This document shows, piece by piece, positions 7,040 through 13,831 of a stretch of DNA of 16,588 nucleotides (positions are counted from its first letter, which is position 1; each line of letters opens with the position of its first letter). Position numbers and translations under genes: made by a program. The DNA is taken from NCBI GenBank assembly GCA_900549235.1, contig URNT01000053.1, positions 1 to 16,588 of the forward strand. Reading direction: 5' to 3'. The stretch is from an uncultured Clostridium sp. Lineage in GTDB: Bacteria > Bacillota > Clostridia > Lachnospirales > Lachnospiraceae. Below the pieces are notes generated by a model, which did not search any database, was not told the DNA's origin, and worked only from the letters and a program-made list of their open reading frames with translations.

Positions 7040-8641
7040 TTACCGGTTCCATTTTTCACACAGCGCAAGAATCTGCTCTGTAAAATGCTCCAGGTCCCGG
7101 TTTGCCCCGCCTTCGTTGCGGCCGATCACTTCCTGCAGAAGCTTTCCGGCATCCACAAGACGGGTGTAAACTCCTGTAGCCTTCCGTCTGGCCGCAGTCT
7201 CCTTCTCCACAGGCACCGGCTCTGTCTCAAGGATCCATCTGTCTTCGATCAGATCAAACTGAGAGCCGGAATATGGTGCTGTAACCGTAAGAGACAGCTG
7301 TTTTTCCAGCATATCGGAAAATGCCGTACAGGAGGCATCATCTCCATGTACCACAAATACATGAGCCGGCGGCGTCTCAAAGGAGGAAATCCAGGTAAAT
7401 AGCCCCGCCCGGTCCGCATGGCCGCTGATGCCGTCTATGGTCTCGATATGGGCCCTTACGTCGATCTCCTCGCCAAAGAGCTTTACCGATACTGCCCCGT
7501 CCTGAAGGAGCCTTCCAAGGGTCCCCTCCGCCTGATAGCCTGCAAAAACAACAGAGCACTCCGGCCGCCACAGGTTATGCTTTAGGTGGTGGCGGATCCG
7601 GCCTGCGTCACACATGCCTGCTGCGGATATAATCACCTTGGGCCGCATATCAAAGTTGATATTTTTGGAGTCATCGCTTGTAACAGACAGGTTAAGACCC
7701 ACAAAATCGATGGGATTAATCCCCTGCTCTACCAGAGCCCTGGTCTCCTCATCATAACATTCCAGCATATTTTCCTTAAAGACATGGGTGGCCTCTACCG
7801 CCAGAGGGCTGTCTACATATACCAAAAAGCCGTCATGGCCCGTTACCATGCCGTTTTCCTTAATATGCCGGATCATGTATAAAAGTTCCTGGGTACGGCC
7901 TACAGCAAAGGCGGGGATCACTACATTTCCGCCCCTGTCAAGGGTGGACTGGATGATTCCTGCCAGGCTTTCTGTATGATCCACTCCCTTTTTGTGATAG
8001 CGGTTTCCGTAGGTGGATTCCATCACCACATAATCTGCCTGGGTAATGTACTGGGGATCCCGGATCAGAGGCTTGTTTTTATTGCCGATGTCTCCGGAAA
8101 ATACGATCTTTTTCGTTATCTCTCCCTCTGTGGCCCAGATCTCAATGGAAGCAGAGCCTAACAGATGGCCCACATCGGTAAACCGGAGGGTCAGATTTTC
8201 ATTGAGCTTAAACATCCGGCCGTAGGCCACCCCCTCAAAATGGGTCAGAACCCCCTCCGCGTCATTCATGGTATAAAGGGCTTCAACCTCCTGGCGTCCC
8301 GCTCTCCTGGCCTTCCGGTTCTTCCACTCTGCCTCCATCTCCTGGATGTGGGCGCTGTCCTTCAGCATAATATTGCACAGGTCCGCAGTGGCATAGGTGG
8401 TGATGATCTGTCCCTTAAAACCTCTGGCATAGATCCAGGGCAGCATTCCCGCATGGTCAATATGGGCATGGGTAAGAAATACATAATCGATCTCCCCGTA
8501 GCCCACAGGAAGCTCAGCGCTCTGGTAGGGATTATTTCCCTGCTCCATACCGCAGTCAATCAATACCTTTGTCTCTCCTACCTCAAGAAAATGACAGCTG
8601 CCTGTTACCTCATGGTCCGCTCCTATAAACGTAAGTCTCAT
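7040..8641 (-). CDS. Beta-CASP metallo-beta-lactamase-fold RNA nuclease
   Basis: The protein (533 residues from the chosen start) belongs to the CPSF73/YSH1-like beta-CASP family of zinc-dependent RNA nucleases. Numbering from the ATG at 8647, it shows HAHIDH (60-65), a His in DVGHLLGSAS (161), an Asp in FSGDIGN (186), MESTYGNR (about 209-216), IPAFAVGRTQELL (about 244-256), AGRIRHHLKHNL (about 348-359) and SGHADR (409-414), so the two-metal site and beta-CASP motifs are intact. The last 120 residues include the RNA-metabolising MBL C-terminal region. Two in-frame ATGs compete: 8647 and 8641. I prefer 8641 because AGGAG lies seven bases before it and homologues begin at MRLTF or MKLTF. rnhA follows 43 bases downstream. 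Bacterial members of this subgroup are poorly characterised and the RNA target is unknown. Confidence 0.9.
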   Translation of the reverse strand: MRLTFIGADHEVTGSCHFLEVGETKVLIDCGMEQGNNPYQSAELPVGYGEIDYVFLTHAHIDHAGMLPWIYARGFKGQIITTYATADLCNIMLKDSAHIQEMEAEWKNRKARRAGRQEVEALYTMNDAEGVLTHFEGVAYGRMFKLNENLTLRFTDVGHLLGSASIEIWATEGEITKKIVFSGDIGNKNKPLIRDPQYITQADYVVMESTYGNRYHKKGVDHTESLAGIIQSTLDRGGNVVIPAFAVGRTQELLYMIRHIKENGMVTGHDGFLVYVDSPLAVEATHVFKENMLECYDEETRALVEQGINPIDFVGLNLSVTSDDSKNINFDMRPKVIISAAGMCDAGRIRHHLKHNLWRPECSVVFAGYQAEGTLGRLLQDGAVSVKLFGEEIDVRAHIETIDGISGHADRAGLFTWISSFETPPAHVFVVHGDDASCTAFSDMLEKQLSLTVTAPYSGSQFDLIEDRWILETEPVPVEKETAARRKATGVYTRLVDAGKLLQEVIGRNEGGANRDLEHFTEQILALCEKWNR

Positions 8642-8663
8642 ATGCATGCTCCTTCCTTATAAC

Positions 8664-8681
8664 GGCCCCCAAAAAGGGGCC
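8664..8681 (-). other. GC-rich hairpin in the leader of the beta-CASP nuclease gene
   Basis: GGCCCC (8664-8669) and GGGGCC (8676-8681) form a 6-bp GC-only stem with a six-base loop. On the minus strand the loop carries the T run and the stem is followed by GTTATAAGG rather than a T-tract, so it is a weak terminator candidate for spoIVA. It ends about 8 bases before the nuclease ribosome binding site and lies downstream of the candidate promoter, so it would sit in that gene's 5' leader. Confidence 0.55.
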
Positions 8682-8718
8682 ATTTCCCCGATAAGAATAG
8701 TCTGTCAATTTTGCTTTC

Positions 8719-8727
8719 AGTATAGCA
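8719..8727 (-). promoter_or_regulatory. Candidate extended -10 promoter for the beta-CASP/rnhA pair
   Basis: On the minus strand TGC precedes TATACT (8724-8719), matching the extended -10 pattern TGnTATAAT with one mismatch. No good -35 is at the expected distance; TTGCAT is 18 bases upstream with three of six matches. Transcription would start near 8712, leaving a leader of about 70 bases that includes the 8664-8681 hairpin. Confidence 0.45.
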
Positions 8728-8752
8728 TAGATCCGGGTGAAAATGCAAACAA

Positions 8753-10228
8753 TTAGATAATAATGCACACCATTCCGCCGTTGCTGTCATTGATGATCTT
8801 CTGAAGGGCGTCCTGCAGCTTCATCTGGCAGTCCTCGGTCATCTGGGATACCTTGGCCTGAATCCCGTCCTCTACGATCTGTTCAATGGATTTTCCAAAA
8901 ATATTGGTGCTCCAGATCCCGTCATCGCTGTCCCTGGCATTTTCCTTTATGTAGGCAATCAGATCCTGGGCCTGCTGCTCGCTTCCTACAATAGGAGCGA
9001 TCTCTGTCTCGATATGGGCCTTGATCAGATTGATGGAAGGAGCCTCCGCCTTCATCTTCACCCCGTATTTGTTGCCGTGGCGGATCACCTGGGGCTCATC
9101 CAGGACGATCTCGGAGCGCTCCGGCGTCACTACGCCATAGCCCTTTAACCGGACCTGGGCAAGGGCATTTTTTACCTTGTCATATTCCTTCTGCATCCGC
9201 GCCAGGCTTCCCAGAGTGTCCATCAGCTGATATTCTCCTTCAATGGGGATGCCCACATAATCGCTGAGGATCTGGTAGTAATAACCGTCATCCATATCCA
9301 GCTGCACCTCTACCCGGCCGTCTGCCATCTGCATGGTGCGGATATTCATGGCCTTTATGGCATCGCTTTTTTGCTGCTCCAGTTCCCCGGCCACGTCCTT
9401 CATATGGCCTACCTTCTGGATCACATTTTTTACCGCCTGGATCACCTGGGCCTTCAGCCAGTGGGTAGAGGGCAGGATCTCAAGCCACTTGGGAATATGG
9501 AAATCCATCTCCGTTACGGGAAATTCTTTCAAAACATGTTCCAATATATGGAAAATATCATCCTTTTTCAACTGCTCACAGTTCACCGGAAGGACGGATA
9601 CCCCGTAGCTTTCTGACATTTCCCGTACCAGACGGGAGGTATCGTCAGAATAGGGTTTTACCGAATTAAGAAGCACAACAAAGGGCTTTCCCAGCTTTTT
9701 AAGCTCCTCGATGGTCTGTTTCTCCGCCCCTATATATCCGGCCCGCTTCAGTTCTCCAATGGAGCCGTCAGTGGTTACTACAATACCGATGGAGGAATGA
9801 TCATGGATTACCTTTCTGGTGCCGATCTCCGCCGCCTGGGTAAAGGGGATTTCATGGTCATACCAGGGGGTCTTTACCAGCCTCTCCTCCCCATTTTCCA
9901 CATGGCCCGCCGCCCCATCCACCATAAAGCCCACACAGTCGATCAGGCGCACCTTGGCCTCGATGCCGTCTGCCAGGCTGATGGCTGCCGCCTCCTTGGG
10001 AATGAATTTGGGCTCTGTGGTCATAATGGTCTTTCCGGCGGCGCTCTGAGGAAGCTCATCCCTGCTGATGCTCCGCAGGTTCTCGTCCTCCATGGCCGGA
10101 AGGACCAGAAGCTCCATAAAACGCTTGATAAAGGTAGATTTTCCCGTCCGCACCGGCCCTACCACGCCTATATAAATCTCGCCTCCGGTCCTGGCCTGAA
10201 TATCCTTGTATACATTAAAATTGTCCAT
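8753..10228 (-). CDS. spoIVA: Stage IV sporulation protein A, spore-coat basement ATPase
   Basis: SpoIVA hydrolyses ATP to polymerise on the outer forespore membrane, forming the layer on which the spore coat is built. This 491-residue protein is almost exactly the family length (492 in Bacillus subtilis). It shows the Walker A motif GPVRTGKST (residues 24-32, Lys30), the threonine pair TIMTTEPKFIP (Thr70, Thr71), and Asp97 of Walker B in RLIDCVGF, all at the numbering known for the Bacillus protein. Following the GTPase-like head (to about 240) are the middle and C-terminal assembly regions, ending in a hydrophobic GGMVCIII tail. The ATG at 10228 follows AAGGGGG by seven bases. That binding site lies in the 3' arm of the liv terminator hairpin. 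A candidate sigma-E-like promoter is at 10256-10285. This gene marks the host as an endospore former. Confidence 0.97.
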   Translation of the reverse strand: MDNFNVYKDIQARTGGEIYIGVVGPVRTGKSTFIKRFMELLVLPAMEDENLRSISRDELPQSAAGKTIMTTEPKFIPKEAAAISLADGIEAKVRLIDCVGFMVDGAAGHVENGEERLVKTPWYDHEIPFTQAAEIGTRKVIHDHSSIGIVVTTDGSIGELKRAGYIGAEKQTIEELKKLGKPFVVLLNSVKPYSDDTSRLVREMSESYGVSVLPVNCEQLKKDDIFHILEHVLKEFPVTEMDFHIPKWLEILPSTHWLKAQVIQAVKNVIQKVGHMKDVAGELEQQKSDAIKAMNIRTMQMADGRVEVQLDMDDGYYYQILSDYVGIPIEGEYQLMDTLGSLARMQKEYDKVKNALAQVRLKGYGVVTPERSEIVLDEPQVIRHGNKYGVKMKAEAPSINLIKAHIETEIAPIVGSEQQAQDLIAYIKENARDSDDGIWSTNIFGKSIEQIVEDGIQAKVSQMTEDCQMKLQDALQKIINDSNGGMVCIII

Positions 10229-10275
10229 AAAAATACCCCCTTGCAGTGTTTCTACAATATATGCAAGGGGGTATT
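10229..10275 (-). terminator. Terminator of the liv operon, ending at the spoIVA start codon
   Basis: AATACCCCCTTGCA (10232-10245) and TGCAAGGGGGTATT (10262-10275) are a perfect 14-bp inverted repeat with a 16-base loop. On the minus strand the hairpin starts five bases after the livF stop and runs into TTTTT (10233-10229), which directly abuts the spoIVA ATG. Its 3' arm contains AAGGGGG, the spoIVA ribosome binding site, so that site is paired in any transcript reading through from livF. Confidence 0.85.
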
Positions 10276-10285
10276 GTGATTATTC
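10256..10285 (-). promoter_or_regulatory. Candidate sporulation (sigma-E-like) promoter for spoIVA
   Basis: On the minus strand GAATAAT (10285-10279) and CATATATT (10263-10256) are 15 bases apart. Compared with the Bacillus sigma-E consensus (KMATATT, about 14 bases, CATACAAT) they match six of seven and six of eight positions. The -35 overlaps the livF stop codon and the -10 is in the terminator loop. A start near 10248 would give a leader containing only the 3' arm of the hairpin, leaving the ribosome binding site unpaired. Sigma-E control of spoIVA is established in Bacillus; the match here is by eye. Confidence 0.5.
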
Positions 10286-10990
10286 GCTTAAATATGCCTT
10301 CTTTACACGGTCATTGTTCATAAGTTCTCTGGCATCGCCGCTTAAGGCAACGGTGCCTGTCTCAAGAACATATGCCTTATTGGCAATGGATAAAGCCTTT
10401 TTCGCGTTCTGCTCCACTAAAAGAACGGTGGTGCCATCTGCATTGATCTTCTGGATAATATCAAAGATCTCATTCACATAGATGGGGGAAAGTCCCATAG
10501 AGGGCTCATCCAGAACGATCAGCCTGGGATGACTCATCAGGGCCCGGCCCATGGCAAGCATCTGCTGCTCGCCGCCGGATAAGGTTCCTGCCGGCTGGTT
10601 TTTGCGCTCCTCCAGTCTGGGAAAGCGTTTGTAGATCAGCTTTAAGGTTTCCTCCATCTCATTTTTATCATTTCTGGTATAAGCGCCCATTTTCAGATTC
10701 TGCAGAACCGTAAGGGTGGCAAATACCCGCCGCCCCTCAGGAACGTGGGCGATGCCCATGCTTACCAGCTTATGGCCCGGCACCCTTGTGATGTCGGTGC
10801 CCTCGTATACGATCTTGCCGGACTTGGCGCTTAACAATCCCGTTACCGTATGCAGGGTGGTTGTCTTTCCTGCTCCGTTGGCTCCGATCAGAGCCACGAT
10901 CTCTCCCTGGTCCACATCAAAGGAGATCCCCTTTAAGGCCTGGATCACGCCGTAATATACCTCCAGGTCCCTGACTTCCAGCATAGCCAT
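10280..10990 (-). CDS. livF: Branched-chain amino-acid ABC transporter ATPase LivF
   Basis: This is one of the two ATPases powering the Liv importer. The 236-residue protein shows Walker A GANGAGKTT (36-44), the signature LSGGEQQMLAMGRAL (137-151), Walker B LIVLDEPSMGLSP with Asp161 and Glu162, and VEQNA at the switch position, where LivF proteins usually have Gln instead of His. The end (RVKKAYLSE) is typical of the family. The ATG at 10990 has AGGAGG eight bases upstream, and that site overlaps the livG stop, so the genes are only 12 bases apart and probably translationally coupled. It is the last gene of the operon, followed by the 10229-10275 terminator. Confidence 0.95.
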   Translation of the reverse strand: MAMLEVRDLEVYYGVIQALKGISFDVDQGEIVALIGANGAGKTTTLHTVTGLLSAKSGKIVYEGTDITRVPGHKLVSMGIAHVPEGRRVFATLTVLQNLKMGAYTRNDKNEMEETLKLIYKRFPRLEERKNQPAGTLSGGEQQMLAMGRALMSHPRLIVLDEPSMGLSPIYVNEIFDIIQKINADGTTVLLVEQNAKKALSIANKAYVLETGTVALSGDARELMNNDRVKKAYLSE

Positions 10991-11002
10991 GTCTGTCTCC
11001 TC

Positions 11003-11761
11003 CTATTCACCAAGATATGCCTTAATAACTTCCGGATTGTTCAGCACTGTGGTGGTATCGCCCTCACACAGCACCTGTCCGAAGTTGAGCACCGTAAGCC
11101 CCTCGCAGATCCCGCTTACCAGCTTCATATCGTGCTCAATCAAAAGAACGGTCATGCCGAAGTTATCCCTGACAAAGCGGATAGTCTCCATCAGCTCTGC
11201 CGTCTCGTTGGGGTTCATGCCCGCCGCCGGCTCATCCAGAAGAAGGAGCTTGGGCTCTGTGGCCAGGGCTCTTGCGATCTCCAGCTTTCTCTGCTTGCCG
11301 TAGGGAAGGTTGGAAGCCTTAAAGTCGCACTCTCCGTCCAGTCCAAAGACCTTTAAAAGCTCCATGGCCTTCTCATCCATCTCCTTTTCTACCTTGTAGT
11401 AGGAAGGAAGGCGGAAAATGCCTGATAAAACGGAATATTTATAATGGTTATGAAGCCCTGCCTTTACATTGTCAAGGACGGACAGATCCTTAAACAGACG
11501 GATGTTCTGGAAGGTTCTGGCGATTCCGTCCTGATTGATCTCAATGGTCTTTTTGCCGGTGATATTCAGCCCGTCCAGGACAATGCTTCCTGTATTTGGC
11601 TTATAAACGCCGGTAAGCAGGTTGAAAATGGTGGTCTTTCCCGCTCCGTTGGGTCCGATGAGGCCGTAGAGCTGCCCCTTTTCAATGTCAATATGGAAAT
11701 TGTCAACTGCCTTTAAGCCTCCGAAGGATATACTTAAATTCTTTACCTCCAGTAATGCCAT
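11003..11761 (-). CDS. livG: Branched-chain amino-acid ABC transporter ATPase LivG
   Basis: This is the second ATPase of the importer, 252 residues. It has Walker A GPNGAGKTT (36-44), the Q-loop in ARTFQN (Gln85), the signature in the LivG form LPYGKQRKLEIARAL (152-166), Walker B LLLLDEPAAGMNP (Asp176, Glu177), switch His210 in LLIEHD, and the C-terminal PEVIKAYLGE tail of the LivG branch. Only one base separates it from the livM stop. Its GGAGG is inside the last codons of livM, nine bases before the ATG at 11761, so translation is likely coupled. Confidence 0.95.
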   Translation of the reverse strand: MALLEVKNLSISFGGLKAVDNFHIDIEKGQLYGLIGPNGAGKTTIFNLLTGVYKPNTGSIVLDGLNITGKKTIEINQDGIARTFQNIRLFKDLSVLDNVKAGLHNHYKYSVLSGIFRLPSYYKVEKEMDEKAMELLKVFGLDGECDFKASNLPYGKQRKLEIARALATEPKLLLLDEPAAGMNPNETAELMETIRFVRDNFGMTVLLIEHDMKLVSGICEGLTVLNFGQVLCEGDTTTVLNNPEVIKAYLGE

Positions 11762-11762
11762 C

Positions 11763-12836
11763 TTATGCCGCCTCCTTTGCCGGTTTTTTGTTGTCTTTTT
11801 TAAGCCTGCCCAGGATGCGCTCCCTTAAGGTGATAAACTGGGGTGCGGAGTTAAAGAGCATCGCAAGGATCAGCACAATGGCGTACATCAGCATACGATA
11901 GTTGCTGAGACCTCTTAAGAGCTCCGGCAGCAGGTAAAGGATAACGGTGGCGATCACAGAGCCTCTGATATTGCCGATGCCTCCAAGAACCACATAAACC
12001 AGGATCATAATGGACATATTATAGCCGAAGTTCTTGGGAAGAGCCGTAAGAGTGGTCAGGTTATGAGCATACAGCACGCCTGCCACACCTGCCAGCCCCG
12101 CGGAAATGGAAAAGGCAAGGAGCTTATAGCGTGTGATATTGATGCCTACGGATTCTGCTGCGATCCGGTTGTCGCGGATCGCCATAATGGCCCGGCCGGT
12201 CCGTGAATGGATCAGGTTCAGTACAATAAATAAAGTAAGAAGCACCAGAACCACGCCGATGGTAAAGGTGGCTGCCTGAGGCGTTCCCGTAATACCCTGG
12301 GCACCCTTGATCAGCACCTCTCCTGTCTCGTCCAGATTTAAGGACAGGGAATCCTTAAAGGAAATATGAAAGCCGGAGCCGTCCCGTCCAAGGTAAACTG
12401 CATTGACCAGGTTCTTGATGATCTCACCGAAAGCCAGGGTAACAATAGCCAGATAATCACCCCGCAGGCGGAGAACCGGGATACCGATCAGAAAACCAAA
12501 AAAGGCAGCTGTCAATGCTCCGATGACAATGGCGATGAGCATACTCACTGTAGGATCCATAGCCCCTTTCATGCACTTGGAAAACAGGGCTCCCGCAAAG
12601 GCGCCCACGCACATAAATCCTGCGTGTCCCAGGCTCAGCTCTCCCAGGATGCCTACCGTCAGGTTTAAGGAAACCGCCATGATCACATAAATACAGAAGG
12701 GAACAAGCAGTCCCTTCATCAGGCTTGATATGTGGCCGGTGCTTACTAAAAGCTGCATAACCACATAGGCAATCACGACCATGCCGTAAGTAATCATATT
12801 GTTTATAAATATTTTCTGCTTTGCTTTACTCTTCAT
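11763..12836 (-). CDS. livM: Branched-chain amino-acid ABC transporter permease LivM
   Basis: This 357-residue membrane protein has many hydrophobic segments and the LivM permease motif LNLTVGILGELSLGHAGFMCVGAF (about residues 57-80). A cytoplasmic loop near residues 215-230 (RTGRAIMAIRDNRIAAESVG) is the conserved contact region for the ATPases. The N-terminus is basic (MKSKAKQK) and the C-terminus is a Lys-rich tail. It pairs with LivH to form the membrane channel. Eight bases separate it from livH upstream, and one base from livG downstream. Confidence 0.94.
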   Translation of the reverse strand: MKSKAKQKIFINNMITYGMVVIAYVVMQLLVSTGHISSLMKGLLVPFCIYVIMAVSLNLTVGILGELSLGHAGFMCVGAFAGALFSKCMKGAMDPTVSMLIAIVIGALTAAFFGFLIGIPVLRLRGDYLAIVTLAFGEIIKNLVNAVYLGRDGSGFHISFKDSLSLNLDETGEVLIKGAQGITGTPQAATFTIGVVLVLLTLFIVLNLIHSRTGRAIMAIRDNRIAAESVGINITRYKLLAFSISAGLAGVAGVLYAHNLTTLTALPKNFGYNMSIMILVYVVLGGIGNIRGSVIATVILYLLPELLRGLSNYRMLMYAIVLILAMLFNSAPQFITLRERILGRLKKDNKKPAKEAA

Positions 12837-12844
12837 GCCGGCAC

Positions 12845-13726
12845 CTACACTTTCTCACTAATCTTCTTGCCCAGAATACCGGTGGGCTTTACTAACAGCA
12901 CTACAATCAGCACAGAGAATACGATTGCATCAGACATCTGTGATGAAATGTATGCCTTGGAAAGAATCTCGATCACTCCAAGGAGGATTCCTCCGATAAA
13001 GGCGCCCGGAATGGAGCCGATCCCGCCAAATACGGCAGCCACAAAGGCCTTGATGCCTGGCATAGAGCCGGTATAGGGGGTAAGGGACGGGTATGCGGAG
13101 CAGAGCAGCACACCTGCAATGGCTGCCAGAGCGGAGCCAATGGCAAAGGTAAGGGCGATGGTAGCATTTACATTGATCCCCATCAGGGTGGCAGCGCCCT
13201 TGTCCTCTGATACGGCAAGCATGGCCTGTCCTGCCTTTGAGCGGTTAATAAACAAAGTAAGGCCGATCATAATGATAATACAGGTGGCAATCGTCACCAT
13301 GGTCTCTCCGGTAATGGTCAGCTGACCCTCCGCCAGCTTTAAGGCAGGGATCTTCACAACGGAGGTAAAGGACTTGGTATCCGCGCCGAAGATCAGCAGG
13401 GCCACATTCTGCAGCAGGTAGCTGACACCGATGGCTGTGATCAGTACCGCAAGGGGAGAAGCGCCGCGTAAAGGCTTATAAGCCACGCGCTCAATCACCA
13501 CGCCCAGCACAGTGCACACTGCCACCGCGATCAGCACGCCAAGAAGGGGCGGCAGTCCCATGGAGCTGACCGTAACGAACACCACGTAGCTTCCGATCAT
13601 AATAACATCGCCGTGAGCGAAGTTAAGCATCTTGGCGATGCCGTAGACCATGGTATATCCCAGCGCGATGATGGCATATACGCTGCCCAGGCTGACACCA
13701 TTGACTAAATAATTAATAAAGCCCAT
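12845..13726 (-). CDS. livH: Branched-chain amino-acid ABC transporter permease LivH
   Basis: This 293-residue permease has the LivH N-terminal signature NGVSLGSVYAIIALGYTMVY followed by MLNFAHGDVIMIGSY, multiple hydrophobic segments, and the loop SKAGQAMLAVSEDKGAATLMGIN that contacts the ATPases. The C-terminus (VLLVKPTGILGKK) is typical of the family. The ATG at 13726 is preceded by GAGGTG. It lies 105 bases after livK, a gap holding two stem-loops, and so is likely expressed at a lower level than the binding protein from the same transcript. Confidence 0.94.
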   Translation of the reverse strand: MGFINYLVNGVSLGSVYAIIALGYTMVYGIAKMLNFAHGDVIMIGSYVVFVTVSSMGLPPLLGVLIAVAVCTVLGVVIERVAYKPLRGASPLAVLITAIGVSYLLQNVALLIFGADTKSFTSVVKIPALKLAEGQLTITGETMVTIATCIIIMIGLTLFINRSKAGQAMLAVSEDKGAATLMGINVNATIALTFAIGSALAAIAGVLLCSAYPSLTPYTGSMPGIKAFVAAVFGGIGSIPGAFIGGILLGVIEILSKAYISSQMSDAIVFSVLIVVLLVKPTGILGKKISEKV

Positions 13727-13760
13727 ACAAACACCTCTTCATCTTGAGTCTTTTTCTTTC

Positions 13761-13780
13761 TATCACAGCAATCCGTGATA
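13761..13780 (-). other. Small stem-loop between livK and livH
   Basis: TATCAC (13761-13766) and GTGATA (13775-13780) form a 6-bp stem with an eight-base loop, about 35 bases before livH. No T-tract follows on the minus strand; the next bases are A-rich. Together with the larger hairpin at 13785-13811 it is best read as an mRNA structure in the gap. Confidence 0.4.
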
Positions 13781-13784
13781 AGCA

Positions 13785-13811
13785 AGAGGGCTGCCGTTAT
13801 GACAACCCTCT
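13785..13811 (-). other. Stem-loop downstream of livK (partial terminator or mRNA stabiliser)
   Basis: The minus-strand RNA folds as an 11-bp stem (arms 13811-13801 and 13795-13785, two G-U wobbles) with a five-base loop, starting 20 bases past the livK stop. It lacks a following T-tract, so most transcripts should continue into livH. Such structures after a binding-protein gene commonly protect its 3' end and raise it over the permeases; that role is inferred here. Confidence 0.6.
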
Positions 13812-13831
13812 GTCCTGCCGTAATGAGCTGA

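Noticed and set aside
6997..7068. Extended start for rnhA at ATG 7068
   Set aside because: It would overlap the beta-CASP gene, lacks a good binding site and adds 24 residues not typical of RNase HI. The ATG at 6996 has AGGAG at the right distance.
8165..8662. 165-codon plus-strand open frame opposite the beta-CASP gene
   Set aside because: It is antisense to a gene with intact catalytic motifs and lacks a ribosome binding site or recognisable family features.
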